DNA of 64,000 bases, taken from positions 310,001 through 374,000 of the forward strand of contig NZ_JACXAB010000002.1 in the NCBI RefSeq assembly GCF_014699075.1, given 5' to 3'. The DNA comes from Microvirga sp. Lineage in GTDB: Bacteria > Pseudomonadota > Alphaproteobacteria > Rhizobiales > Beijerinckiaceae. How positions within the stretch are numbered: the first letter of the stretch is position 1; each line of letters opens with the position of its first letter. The translations under genes and the position numbers were made by a program. The notes under the pieces were generated by a model. It worked only from the letters and a program-made list of their open reading frames with translations, was not told the origin of the DNA and made no database searches. Below are positions 26,125-33,868 of the stretch, piece after piece.

Positions 26125-26496
26125 CTATAGGTTTCCCGCAGGGTCAGCTTGATTAGTGGGGTGCTCGGTATGCCGGTTGGCCCATGCCAGTTTGACAGGA
26201 TCGCGCCATCCGAGCTTCGCATCTGGACGAACTGTGCGGTGGCAGACCACAGCGACGCCCTCAAGGATGGCGGTTGCGATGTAGATACCGGGAGGAGCCG
26301 CCCGAATGATGACCTCGCGGTCGCGCATGCCTGGGCTTCCCAGTTCGTCCTCGTGCACCCAGACTTCCTTGCCGATCCATTCGGCGGGAGCCTTCCACCA
26401 CCCCCGCTGGAACAGGATCGTTCCATCGCTTCGGACACGCCGAAGGCCGCCGAGAAGGTAGCCGTCGGGCGCCTTGATGTCGTTGGCGCGGGTCAT
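26125..26496 (-). CDS. Hypothetical protein, 123 aa
   Basis: Beta-rich: DGYLLGGLRRVRSDGTILFQRGWWKAP then KEVWVHEDELG, AAPPGIYIATAILEGVAVV. Trp-rich repeats suggest an SH3-like or small barrel domain. It overlaps the upstream gene by 4 bases (ATGA), so translation is coupled. No family recognised. Confidence 0.62.
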   Translation of the reverse strand: MTRANDIKAPDGYLLGGLRRVRSDGTILFQRGWWKAPAEWIGKEVWVHEDELGSPGMRDREVIIRAAPPGIYIATAILEGVAVVCHRTVRPDAKLGWRDPVKLAWANRHTEHPTNQADPAGNL

Positions 26497-26828
26497 GCCT
26501 GAGGCTTCACGGCTCCAGAATCTGCCGGGTACTCGCCGCGATCGTCGGCGGGGAATTGGAAGCGCGAGAGATTGTGGATGTTCGTCTTCATCATCTCGTC
26601 CGTGACCTGGAAGGCGAGAATCTTTTCGAAGTCACTGCGGTTCTTGTGAAGGCCAGCAACCTTCATCACGCTGTCCGGAATCTCTGAATAGTAGGCGTCC
26701 GCCGACTTGAACCAACTGGGGCTCTCCTGGCCCGCGGCCTCCCGGATGGCGGAGTCGGCGATCATGAAGCTCTTCAGGCGCTGAACCGCGATAACGATAT
26801 TCAGCATGTCATAATTGAGGGGTCGCAT
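26493..26828 (-). CDS. Hypothetical protein, 111 aa
   Basis: A helical soluble protein (YDMLNIVIAVQRLKSFMIADSAIREAAG). Stop overlaps the next start (ATGA). Part of the 12-gene minus-strand operon. No family recognised. Confidence 0.62.
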   Translation of the reverse strand: MRPLNYDMLNIVIAVQRLKSFMIADSAIREAAGQESPSWFKSADAYYSEIPDSVMKVAGLHKNRSDFEKILAFQVTDEMMKTNIHNLSRFQFPADDRGEYPADSGAVKPQA

Positions 26829-26870
26829 CGTGGCCTCTGGATTGAGTAGGCGGGCTTCAGGGACTGCGGG

Positions 26871-27266
26871 TTAGGCGACAGCCACCACCCCGAAGGTGAC
26901 GCCTCCCATGGACTTGGGCGTGCCGTTTAGCGGCGGGTGGACGAAATGCCCTGCGCCGTAGCAGACATCCGAGGTGTCCACCCCGTCGGCGCCGTAGCAT
27001 TCCTTGGTGATCTTGATCGTGTAGCGAGGGCAGCCGTCGAGAAAGATCTCTCCGATGGCATGGACCTCTCCTTCAATGTAGTCGACCCGGACACCAGGCC
27101 GGTTGGCTGTTTCCATGCCGTAGATCCGGCCATCCTCCAGCAGCACGGCGAGATCGTAGGAACGGACCATGGCACCGACCGTGATAGGATTTCCGAAGAT
27201 ATCCTGGTCGGGCTTGGCGTATTCCGCGATCAGTTCGGGAGTCGAGGAAAGTGTGACGGCGCTCAT
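26871..27266 (-). CDS. Hypothetical protein, 131 aa
   Basis: Beta-rich with a short repeated pattern: DIFGNPITVGAMVRSYDLAVLLEDGRIYGM and CYGADGVDTSDVCYGAGHFVHPPLNG, containing three cysteines and a His near the C-terminus that could bind metal. No family recognised. Operonic with its neighbours (gaps of 25 and 42 bases). Confidence 0.6.
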   Translation of the reverse strand: MSAVTLSSTPELIAEYAKPDQDIFGNPITVGAMVRSYDLAVLLEDGRIYGMETANRPGVRVDYIEGEVHAIGEIFLDGCPRYTIKITKECYGADGVDTSDVCYGAGHFVHPPLNGTPKSMGGVTFGVVAVA

Positions 27267-27291
27267 GGACGATCTTTCTGGGATTTGGCGT

Positions 27292-28167
27292 TCAGCAGAT
27301 TGCCTGCTCGAGGGCTGACTTCAGGGCGAGGTACTCGGGCGGGTCACTGTCGGCGATGCCGGTCCCCTCGAGCCACGGGAGGGCCCGCCGGATTGCGAGC
27401 GCCATCTTCGGTGCTGCGCAGAGAACCAGGGCATATGCTTGACTATCGTCGGTCGGGGTTTGCCCGTCCCCGATCTGGTTCGTGACGGTCTCCAGCCCTG
27501 ACTGAGGTTCAACGATCAGCCGGAACTCGATCGCCCGGAGACGGTTCTGCGTGATCCGGTTGAAGGCGTCTTCACCGAATTTCGGCGTCAGGTCGCCGAT
27601 CGGAACAATGGGTCCGCCTTCCCGGATGTTATGACCGCAGGTTTCCACCATCTTCGTCAGGTGGGAAATGTGGCGGGTGACGTTCTCGCCGGCATTATAG
27701 GCTGACAGAAAGTCGGCCAGAGAGGCCGTGATATCGTCCTTTGAATAGGGTTCCGGCCGGCACTCGAGGACCGGGATGATCTTCATGTGCTTGCGCAGGC
27801 TCACGAGATTGCTGAAATCCCAGCCTTCGTTGAGGGCGACCGCGAGTTTCGTGGCGAATTCGGCATCCTCCTCATCCACGGCGAAAACGCTGTCGATCCA
27901 GGTCGGAGGCGTGCCGCCGTTGGTGTATTCCCCTTCGACCGCAAAGCGGATGGTTTCACCCGCCTTCCGGAATCCGGTGATCCGGCGGGTTTCAGCATCG
28001 GGCTCTGAGGCGGAGAGAATCTCCTGGGCTCTAGCGACGGCGAAGAGGAAGTTGTCGATCATCAGACGCCTGGCTGGAGCTTCCAGGTCCACGTGAACAG
28101 GGGCATCCTGCCCTTCGAAGCTGACTTCGTATTGGCGGGTTACCGTATCGGGTTGAGCAGCGGTCAT
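27292..28167 (-). CDS. Hypothetical protein, 291 aa, paralogous to the 212-aa neighbour
   Basis: A soluble protein with a beta-rich start (TRQYEVSFEGQDAPVHVDLEA) and the segment FRKAGETIRFAVEGEY followed by VDEEDAEFATKLAVALNEGWD. The same order of segments appears in the neighbour at 28673 (FxxPGDLxRYIYEGYV, then VDADEADFAARWGIALQ). The long C-terminal region is unique. No family recognised. Confidence 0.65.
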   Translation of the reverse strand: MTAAQPDTVTRQYEVSFEGQDAPVHVDLEAPARRLMIDNFLFAVARAQEILSASEPDAETRRITGFRKAGETIRFAVEGEYTNGGTPPTWIDSVFAVDEEDAEFATKLAVALNEGWDFSNLVSLRKHMKIIPVLECRPEPYSKDDITASLADFLSAYNAGENVTRHISHLTKMVETCGHNIREGGPIVPIGDLTPKFGEDAFNRITQNRLRAIEFRLIVEPQSGLETVTNQIGDGQTPTDDSQAYALVLCAAPKMALAIRRALPWLEGTGIADSDPPEYLALKSALEQAIC

Positions 28168-28208
28168 GGTGGGCCTTGCGCGGTAAAAGGAGGACGGAAG
28201 GAAGGTGA

Positions 28209-28667
28209 TCAGGCCGCCAAATTGGGAGCCGGAATCCGCCCGATCGGCGAGAGGTCCACTGGAGGCTGGTTTTCGCCGAGCGCGGTTTCGGCCTGAGTGC
28301 CAGCCGGTGGCGTGGGCAGCATTGCCAGCACCTTTGCGAGGCGGAACTGGACTTCCTCAGGAAGGTTTGCCTTGACCTTGTCGAGTTCCGGCACCAACTC
28401 GGCCACGGCTTCCTCGAGCGTGTACGGCGGGAGGGGATCGCCGTGGCGCCAGATGTCGTCTCCGGAGTTGAGAACCACACGCTCGACCTCGAAGTGACCC
28501 GCAACGCCACCCTGGTCATAGGCTTCCTGTAGTTCGCCGACGAACTGGCGAACGAGGTGACCGCCAAGAACCTTCCCGTTCTTCGCCTGCTCGTCAGTCA
28601 GGCCGATAATCGGCAGGTCATCAGTCAGCTGGCGTTCGAAACGCACGTCAATGAAATAGCTCGTCAT
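28209..28667 (-). CDS. Hypothetical protein, 152 aa
   Basis: A mixed alpha/beta protein starting MTSYFIDVRFERQLTDDLP with an acidic helical C-terminus (LEEAVAELVPELDKVKANL). Pro-rich end. Operonic, 5 bases from the next gene. No family recognised. Confidence 0.6.
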   Translation of the reverse strand: MTSYFIDVRFERQLTDDLPIIGLTDEQAKNGKVLGGHLVRQFVGELQEAYDQGGVAGHFEVERVVLNSGDDIWRHGDPLPPYTLEEAVAELVPELDKVKANLPEEVQFRLAKVLAMLPTPPAGTQAETALGENQPPVDLSPIGRIPAPNLAA

Positions 28668-28672
28668 GGCAA

Positions 28673-29311
28673 TCAGGCCTTTGCCGCGGCGGCGGCTTCT
28701 GGGGTTTGGGAGGGGACGAGGGCGATCAGAACCGCCAGTTCGTCGATCAAGTCAGAGGTGGGTTCGTCCCGGTCATGGGCCGCAATGAGGGCACGGGCGC
28801 TGCTCACGAGTTCCGGGAGGCCGACGGGGCTCTCCTCGCAGCGGCGAACCTCCACAGCATCGAGCGCCTCGAAAAAGCGGTCAGGATCCTTGAGGATCTT
28901 CCCCCTTAGGGTTCCTGCCTGGAGAGCGATGCCCCATCGGGCGGCGAAGTCGGCCTCATCGGCATCAACCGCCAGAACCGGACCAGTGAAGACCCTTTCG
29001 TCGTTCTCGCCGACATAACCCTCGTAGATGTACCTTGCCAGGTCGCCGGGCTTGCGGATCGAGACAACGTGGCACTCGGCAGCTCGGGCGTCGAGCGTAT
29101 TCAGGTACTCGCTATCCGAGTTGAAGCTGTCATAATCAACGACAGCGGCAGCGCATCGCTTCTGGGCGGCCTGGAGAATGTCCCCGGCATCGTCCAGCAT
29201 CGGAGTGTTAGGGAGGCTTTCAACCTGGACGTTGATCGTCTGGTCAATGTTGTCGGGTCCCGACATCGTGACGATGTATGATCTAAGGATTCGGTTCATT
29301 GGGACACTCAT
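28673..29311 (-). CDS. Hypothetical protein, 212 aa
   Basis: Soluble, with YIVTMSGPDNIDQTINVQVE at the start and the segment shared with the 291-aa neighbour (YIYEGYVGENDE, VDADEADFAARWGIAL). The start overlaps the stop of the upstream PP-loop gene by 4 bases. Together they look like a translationally coupled pair. No family recognised. Confidence 0.65.
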   Translation of the reverse strand: MSVPMNRILRSYIVTMSGPDNIDQTINVQVESLPNTPMLDDAGDILQAAQKRCAAAVVDYDSFNSDSEYLNTLDARAAECHVVSIRKPGDLARYIYEGYVGENDERVFTGPVLAVDADEADFAARWGIALQAGTLRGKILKDPDRFFEALDAVEVRRCEESPVGLPELVSSARALIAAHDRDEPTSDLIDELAVLIALVPSQTPEAAAAAKA

Positions 29312-30354
29312 GTCGGTCCTCCCCCTTCACCGAATGCACCAGGGGGATGCATCCAAGATTGAGGGTCCACAAGGACAGGGACATTGTATGTTTCGGACAG
29401 CGCGAGGCGCGCGATCTCTGGTGAAGCCAGCGCAGATGGGTATGGCTTGCCCTTCGCGGCAAGGTCACGCACGCTCATATTGCGCTTGATAGTGACGCCG
29501 AATTGTTCTTCATAGCCAGCAACAATCTCGAAGCGCTCGGGCCAGATATGTTTCAGGGTGGCCCACTGATCGGCTCCGCCGAAAATGCAAAAGGCACATG
29601 AAGCGCGGGAAAGTCCCAGCCAGTAGCACGGGTGGGGATTCAAGCCGTGCCGCTGCATGATTGCCCATACTTCTTGCTCGGACCATTGCAGAATGGGACG
29701 CCAATGGTCGATATGACGGACACGGCGCGTTCCATCGCGAGTGTCCGATCGGTGACGCTCGAGGGATGCATAGCGCGATCGAGCTGCACTCTCCTGTGCA
29801 CGCTCGCCTGTGATGAAGAGAGTGCGCTTCCCAAGGAACCGATCTTGCCCTCTGAGGGCAGCGGCCCCGACGTCGATTTTGGTAGCGGCCGAGCAATAGC
29901 GAGTTTGTAAATTTGCTGTAACCTGGGGGTAGCGCAACCGGGTGCCAATCGGCCCATCGCCGCCTGCTTTCCCGAGCGTCCCATCTGGCTTTTCGAAAAT
30001 TACTGGGGCTGTGGGTGTTCCGTTGCGGAGCATCTCACGCAAGAATCCCCCTTCCCTCCAACTCATATAAAGTGGAACGCCGAAAGCCTTAGCTACGGCC
30101 TCGCAATACGAGGTAGTGATTGGCCAATCGAAGAATGGGTTCCGACCATCTACATCATGGTGGAAAAGCTCAATGCGAGACCGGTCAACCCCGGATTCAA
30201 GGAGATGCAAGAGTGCACTACAACTGTCCTTCCCGCCGCTGAACGCCACGATGTAGTAGTCGTATGAGGTCAAGTCTGGTTTTTCGCCAATGTCATAAGG
30301 AATCTCTATTGGCGGCGGAGGCTCCGGAAACGAAAACAGAGCAAGCTGTTCCAC
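29308..30354 (-). CDS. PP-loop ATPase, PAPS-reductase/DndC-like family
   Basis: A 348-aa protein with the PP-loop AFSGGKDS (residues 38-44). Other family points: HHDVDGRN (65-71), RYCSAATKID (Cys154), the GERAQES motif (183-189, like DndC), and Cys243/Cys253/Cys256 (NPHPCYWLG, SCAFCIF), a likely Fe-S or metal set. PAPS reductases lack this Cys set; DndC-type proteins that make phosphorothioate DNA have it. No dndDE is adjacent. It lies in a minus-strand operon of mostly unknown genes. The DNA is lower in GC than the rest. Sulfur or nucleotide modification role is inferred. Confidence 0.82.
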   Translation of the reverse strand: MEQLALFSFPEPPPPIEIPYDIGEKPDLTSYDYYIVAFSGGKDSCSALLHLLESGVDRSRIELFHHDVDGRNPFFDWPITTSYCEAVAKAFGVPLYMSWREGGFLREMLRNGTPTAPVIFEKPDGTLGKAGGDGPIGTRLRYPQVTANLQTRYCSAATKIDVGAAALRGQDRFLGKRTLFITGERAQESAARSRYASLERHRSDTRDGTRRVRHIDHWRPILQWSEQEVWAIMQRHGLNPHPCYWLGLSRASCAFCIFGGADQWATLKHIWPERFEIVAGYEEQFGVTIKRNMSVRDLAAKGKPYPSALASPEIARLALSETYNVPVLVDPQSWMHPPGAFGEGGGPT

Positions 30355-30359
30355 GAGAA

Positions 30360-30932
30360 TTACTCCTGGCCTGAAGTAGCGGAATCGTCCTCGTCGTCAT
30401 CATTGAGGATGTCATCGAAGAAGGTGCGGTCGTTGCCGATCGCGATGAGCTCGTCACGGATCTTGTCGTCGGGGATCCTTTCGACCGAACCGACGATTTC
30501 GCAGCCGATCCAGTCACCCTCATCGATCTCGCGGAGGGCTTTTTCAGCATTTGAATGCTGCGCCCAGTGGGCGTCGGCAGCAGGCATGAAGGCGACGACC
30601 TGATAGACGATCTTCACTATCTTCGTGTCGGGGCTTTCGACTTCGCTTGCCGAGACGGTCTGGTGAGCGGACGAGCGGCCCTCAATCACCTGGCCTAGGA
30701 TGGTGGCATGGGATTCGGCGATCTCAGCTGATCCATCGTGAAACTTGATGTGAAGGGTGCCGCTAATGGAGGGCGCGTCCCGATCATCGGCGAAGAAGAA
30801 GATCGGTTTCTCCCAGTGGTTGCCGGGAGTGGTCCATTCCCAGCCTGAGGCGTCCTTGAACTCGTAGCCGAAATCAAACGTGCTGCATTCAGCATCGGCC
30901 GCTAGCCGACGCTTCTCATCGAGAGCGCTCAT
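30360..30932 (-). CDS. Acidic hypothetical protein, 190 aa
   Basis: A soluble protein with a beta-rich middle (ISGTLHIKFHDGSAEIAE, IVKIVYQVVAFMPAA) and a very acidic C-terminus (FFDDILNDDDEDDSATSG). It lies 5 bases upstream of the PP-loop gene. No family recognised. Confidence 0.6.
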   Translation of the reverse strand: MSALDEKRRLAADAECSTFDFGYEFKDASGWEWTTPGNHWEKPIFFFADDRDAPSISGTLHIKFHDGSAEIAESHATILGQVIEGRSSAHQTVSASEVESPDTKIVKIVYQVVAFMPAADAHWAQHSNAEKALREIDEGDWIGCEIVGSVERIPDDKIRDELIAIGNDRTFFDDILNDDDEDDSATSGQE

Positions 30933-30958
30933 GGAATTGTCCTGGTATGGAGGGAAGA

Positions 30959-31336
30959 TCAGGCGGCCAGCGGCAACGGGGCAGCGCTGCAGGCATCGCG
31001 GTCGAGAATCTCGCGCTGAAAGGCTTCCTGCATGCTGTCGGTGGCAACGGACGAGGCAAAGATGGCGCCCGACCGCAAAAGAATCTTAGGGTCGAGAAAC
31101 TTGCTGGTCCGGTAATCCCAGACCCTCAGTTCCCCGCTGGTAATGCGGGTCGGAATGAACGCAAGAATCCGGTCACTGCCATCCAGAATGGTCAGTTCCT
31201 TGACTGTGCCGAACGATGCATGGATCTGGTCGAGAGCATGACGGACCGAACGCAGTCGGGAGATTAGGCCGCGGCAGTGGAGGTTGTCGGTAAAGATGCA
31301 AGTGATCATGGCCGCGTGCCTTTTCCTTGTACCCAC
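30959..31336 (-). CDS. Hypothetical protein, about 116-125 aa
   Basis: A small protein with a helical start (LISRLRSVRHALDQIHASFGT) and beta strands (ELTILDGSDRILAFI). A GTG start at 31336 and an ATG at 31309 are both possible; neither has a clear advantage. No family recognised; operonic. Confidence 0.55.
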   Translation of the reverse strand: MGTRKRHAAMITCIFTDNLHCRGLISRLRSVRHALDQIHASFGTVKELTILDGSDRILAFIPTRITSGELRVWDYRTSKFLDPKILLRSGAIFASSVATDSMQEAFQREILDRDACSAAPLPLAA

Positions 31337-31345
31337 TTTAGGGGT

Positions 31346-32032
31346 TTAGCCTTGGACGTTCGTCGTCTTCAGGCTCAAAGATCCGGGAATGGGAATTCGG
31401 CGCAGCAGCCCTGCCCTGATGTCGAGATAGCCGTTCTCGAGCGGCGGAGCGTTTCTTAAGACCCATGCTTGGGTCTCCTCACTTTGCAGGATCTCCTGAA
31501 TGGCTTCGAGTGAGAGATCAGGACCGGCGGAGACCACATAGAGGTTATGGTTGATGGGGAGGATGCCTGGCTCTAGCCGGATAGTCCGGAGCTTGCGGCC
31601 AATGCGCGGGATCAGGAGTGCCGGGCGATCAAGAGGCAGGGTGATGGCCTCAGGAGCCATCCACCAGCGCCCCTTCTGCCCCCGCTTCGGCATGCGGGCG
31701 ATTGTTGCCTGCAGGTGATCCTTCACGGCACCTGTCGGCTCTTGGCCCTTGAGGGTGCGAATGGCGTAGCGGGTCGCCGGCCGCAAACTATCAGTGGCAG
31801 GATCGATATCATCGCTGTCGACTGCCGGCAGAAGATCGGCGTCGGGGAGCCGTCCGACCTGGTGGGCGTCGATGGTGAAGATCCCATGCGGCCCAAGCCA
31901 AGGAGCGAGGCGCACGGTGGCGATGTCAGCGAGGGTCGGGCCATCATGCCGATCGAGGGCGCCGTCGGGGGAAACCGGAAGCTTGCCGAGAGGGATCCTC
32001 GCCTGAGCGGAGGGCGTGAGGACCACTTCCAC
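31346..32032 (-). pseudogene. Fragment resembling C-terminal specificity domain of a DNA methyltransferase
   Basis: A 228-aa reading frame whose pattern matches the C-terminal half of Type I/IIG-like DNA methyltransferases: IATVRLAPWLGPHGIFTI (start of a target-recognition domain), an LLPAVDSDDI-like acidic loop, then RPALLIPRIG, GILPINHNLYVV, the SLEAIQEILQSEETQAWVL helix and LLRRIPIP end. The catalytic methyltransferase part (NPPY) is absent. The frame opens only about 17 codons upstream of the GTG at 32032, so a full N-terminus is not present. It may be a remnant or an independent targeting subunit. First gene of the long minus-strand operon. Confidence 0.5.
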
Positions 32033-32514
32033 AGGGTGGATATGGGGAGGCGTGCCCTTTCGGCGGGTTTTATTTGACCAAGATTAGGTCTTAACGGCTT
32101 TATTTCGAGCGTTTCCTACATTGAGACCAACGAGGCAGAGGTTTTGATGATGCCGCGCAAGGTGTCATCAAGACCGACTCGTTATTTGGGCACCTAGTGA
32201 GACGAAAAGTGCAAGACGTCGCGTCAGCGGCGGCTCACTTTGAGTGGAACTAGGTGCTAGACGCCGTGTCAGCGGCGGCCCCAGGGGAGTGTGTTAATGC
32301 CGAGCTTCAAAGCCTTCGGTGGAGACGTTCGCCGCATGGTGAAAACCTTTGGGAAGCCTCAGCCTAGGCTGCTTTGGCCAAGTGCCGGATCATCAGGGTC
32401 CTGACGGACGTGGTGAGGTGCCGGTGCCCCGGGTACTGAGCCTATTTAACCAGCCTTGTGCATGCAGCACGGAATGCGTAGTTCGACTAGTGACGGTTGA
32501 CTGCAGTCGCTCTG
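32033..32514. other. Intergenic region at the junction of the two halves
   Basis: About 480 bases without a gene. Holds the direct repeats at 32209, and a perfect 12-bp palindrome CAGCCTAGGCTG at 32360-32371. Promoters for the divergent 12-gene operon and for ars should lie here. Confidence 0.45.
32209..32280. repeat. 27-bp imperfect direct repeats
   Basis: Two copies start at 32209 and 32254 (45 bases apart), each about GTGCxAGACGxCGxGTCAGC and continuing GGCGGC; 23 of 27 bases match. They lie in the 500-base intergenic region between the left block and the ars operon. Could be protein-binding repeats or worn ends of an insertion sequence; I cannot tell. Confidence 0.5.
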
Positions 32515-32538
32515 TTCCATATATCTCGACATATGGAA
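32515..32538. promoter_or_regulatory. ArsR operator-like palindrome overlapping the arsR start
   Basis: TTCCATAT at 32515-32522 and ATATGGAA at 32531-32538 are perfect inverted repeats with an 8-base spacer. The right arm includes the arsR ATG at 32533. ArsR proteins bind AT-rich inverted repeats at their own promoters, so this is a good autoregulatory operator candidate. The site overlaps the start codon, leaving little or no leader. Confidence 0.6.
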
Positions 32539-32889
32539 TCAGAGAACGTCATCCTCGCTCTTGCGGCGCTCGCCCAATCAACCCGGCTCGACGTGTTCCG
32601 GCTGCTGGTGAAGCACGAACCCGAAGGCCTTCCAGCGGGCGACATCGCCCGCGAGCTAGCCGTCCCGCACAACACGATGTCGAGCCATCTCGGCATCCTC
32701 TCCCGAGCGGGCCTCGTGCGATCCGAGCGCCGGAGCCGCTCGATCATCTATCGCGCCGATCTCGACCGGCTGCGCGAGGTCGTGACCTTCCTGCTCAAGG
32801 ACTGCTGCGGCGGCCATCCCGGTGTGTGCGCTCCCTTGATCGATGCCCTCGCCCCCTGCTGTTCCCCGAAGGAGACCGCCAATGGCTGA
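32533..32889 (+). CDS. arsR: ArsR family arsenic repressor
   Basis: A 118-aa winged-helix repressor: LAALAQSTRLDVFRLLV, then NTMSSHLGILSRAGLVRSERRSRSIIY (recognition helix and wing). Cys91, Cys92 and Cys99 (DCCGGHPGVC) form a vicinal site resembling the As(III) site of Acidithiobacillus ArsR; Cys109-110 (PCCSP) are extra. The ATG at 32533 lies inside a palindromic operator. The 3' end overlaps arsC by 8 bases. When As(III) binds, the repressor releases the operon. Confidence 0.93.
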   Translation: MESENVILALAALAQSTRLDVFRLLVKHEPEGLPAGDIARELAVPHNTMSSHLGILSRAGLVRSERRSRSIIYRADLDRLREVVTFLLKDCCGGHPGVCAPLIDALAPCCSPKETANG

Positions 32890-33424
32890 CCGTCCCTACA
32901 ACGTCCTGTTCCTGTGCACGGGCAACACCGCCCGATCCGTCCTGGCCGAGGGCATCCTGCGCAAGGACGGCGCCGGCCGCTTCAACGCATTCTCAGCCGG
33001 CAGCCAGCCGAAGGGGACCGTCAATCCGTTCGCCCTGAAGGTACTCGACAGCCTCGGCTATCCAACGGACGGCTTCCGCTCGAAGAGCTGGGATGAGTTC
33101 GCCGGACCGGATGCGCCCGTGATGGACTTCATCTTCACGGTCTGCGACAGCGCCGCGGGCGAGGCTTGCCCTGTGTGGCTGGGCCATCCGGCCACCGCCC
33201 ACTGGGGCATCGAGGATCCCGCGGCCGTCGAGGGCACCGACATCGAGAAGGAGCGGGCCTTCGTCCAAGCCGCCAAGTACCTCAAGAACCGGATCTCCGC
33301 CTTCCTCGCTCTGCCGATGGCGAGCCTCGACCAGATCGCCCTGACCCGTCACCTGCGGGACATCGGCCGCCTCGAGGGCGCTACCCCGGCGACCGTGCTT
33401 CCCTTCGACCGCCGCCAGGCCTGA
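32882..33424 (+). CDS. arsC: Arsenate reductase, LMW-phosphatase (thioredoxin-type) family
   Basis: A 180-aa ArsC of the low-molecular-weight phosphatase family. The P-loop CTGNTARS (Cys12, Arg18) has the CX5R signature; usual members have CTGNSARS. Two further cysteines (Cys88, Cys96 in FTVCDSAAGEAC) match the Cys pair of the thioredoxin-linked mechanism. It reduces As(V) to As(III) for export by Acr3. The start overlaps arsR, and the gene is 8 bases upstream of a second, unrelated arsenate reductase. Confidence 0.93.
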   Translation: MADRPYNVLFLCTGNTARSVLAEGILRKDGAGRFNAFSAGSQPKGTVNPFALKVLDSLGYPTDGFRSKSWDEFAGPDAPVMDFIFTVCDSAAGEACPVWLGHPATAHWGIEDPAAVEGTDIEKERAFVQAAKYLKNRISAFLALPMASLDQIALTRHLRDIGRLEGATPATVLPFDRRQA

Positions 33425-33432
33425 GGTTCCCC

Positions 33433-33858
33433 ATGGACGTCATCATCTACCACCATCCGGACTGCGGAACGTCCCGCAACACGCTCGGCCTGATCCGCAA
33501 CGCCGGCATCGAGCCGCACGTGATCGAGTACCTGAAGACCCCACCGACGCGGCTCCTGCTGCGCCAGCTCATCGGCCGCATGGGCGTCAGTGTCCGCGAC
33601 GTCATCCGCGAGAAGGGCACGCCCTACCATGAGCTCGGCCTCGACAACCCTCACCTGACCGATGACCAGCTCCTCGACGCCATGATGGTGCACCCGATCC
33701 TGATCAACCGCCCCATCGTCGTCTCGCCCGAGGGCGTACGCCTGTGCAGGCCGTCCGAGGCCGTGCTCGACCTCCTGCCGCCGCAGCTCGGCGAGTTCAT
33801 CAAGGAGGACGGCGGGATCGTCGTCGACGCCTCCGGACACCGCGCGGCTACCGCCTGA
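33433..33858 (+). CDS. arsC2: Arsenate reductase, glutaredoxin-type ArsC
   Basis: A 141-aa protein of the Spx/MgsR/ArsC thioredoxin-fold family. The active Cys11 lies in HPDCGTSRNT as in E. coli R773 ArsC, followed by IEYLKTPPT and the conserved ILINRPIVVS segment with the Arg that stabilises arsenate. Uses glutathione and glutaredoxin. Operonic with the LMW-type enzyme, so this system has two arsenate reductases from different folds. Confidence 0.93.
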   Translation: MDVIIYHHPDCGTSRNTLGLIRNAGIEPHVIEYLKTPPTRLLLRQLIGRMGVSVRDVIREKGTPYHELGLDNPHLTDDQLLDAMMVHPILINRPIVVSPEGVRLCRPSEAVLDLLPPQLGEFIKEDGGIVVDASGHRAATA

Positions 33859-33868
33859 AGGATTCAGC

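Noticed and set aside
32209-32280. CRISPR-like array
   Set aside because: Only two imperfect repeats and no cas genes; spacing and divergence do not fit a CRISPR.
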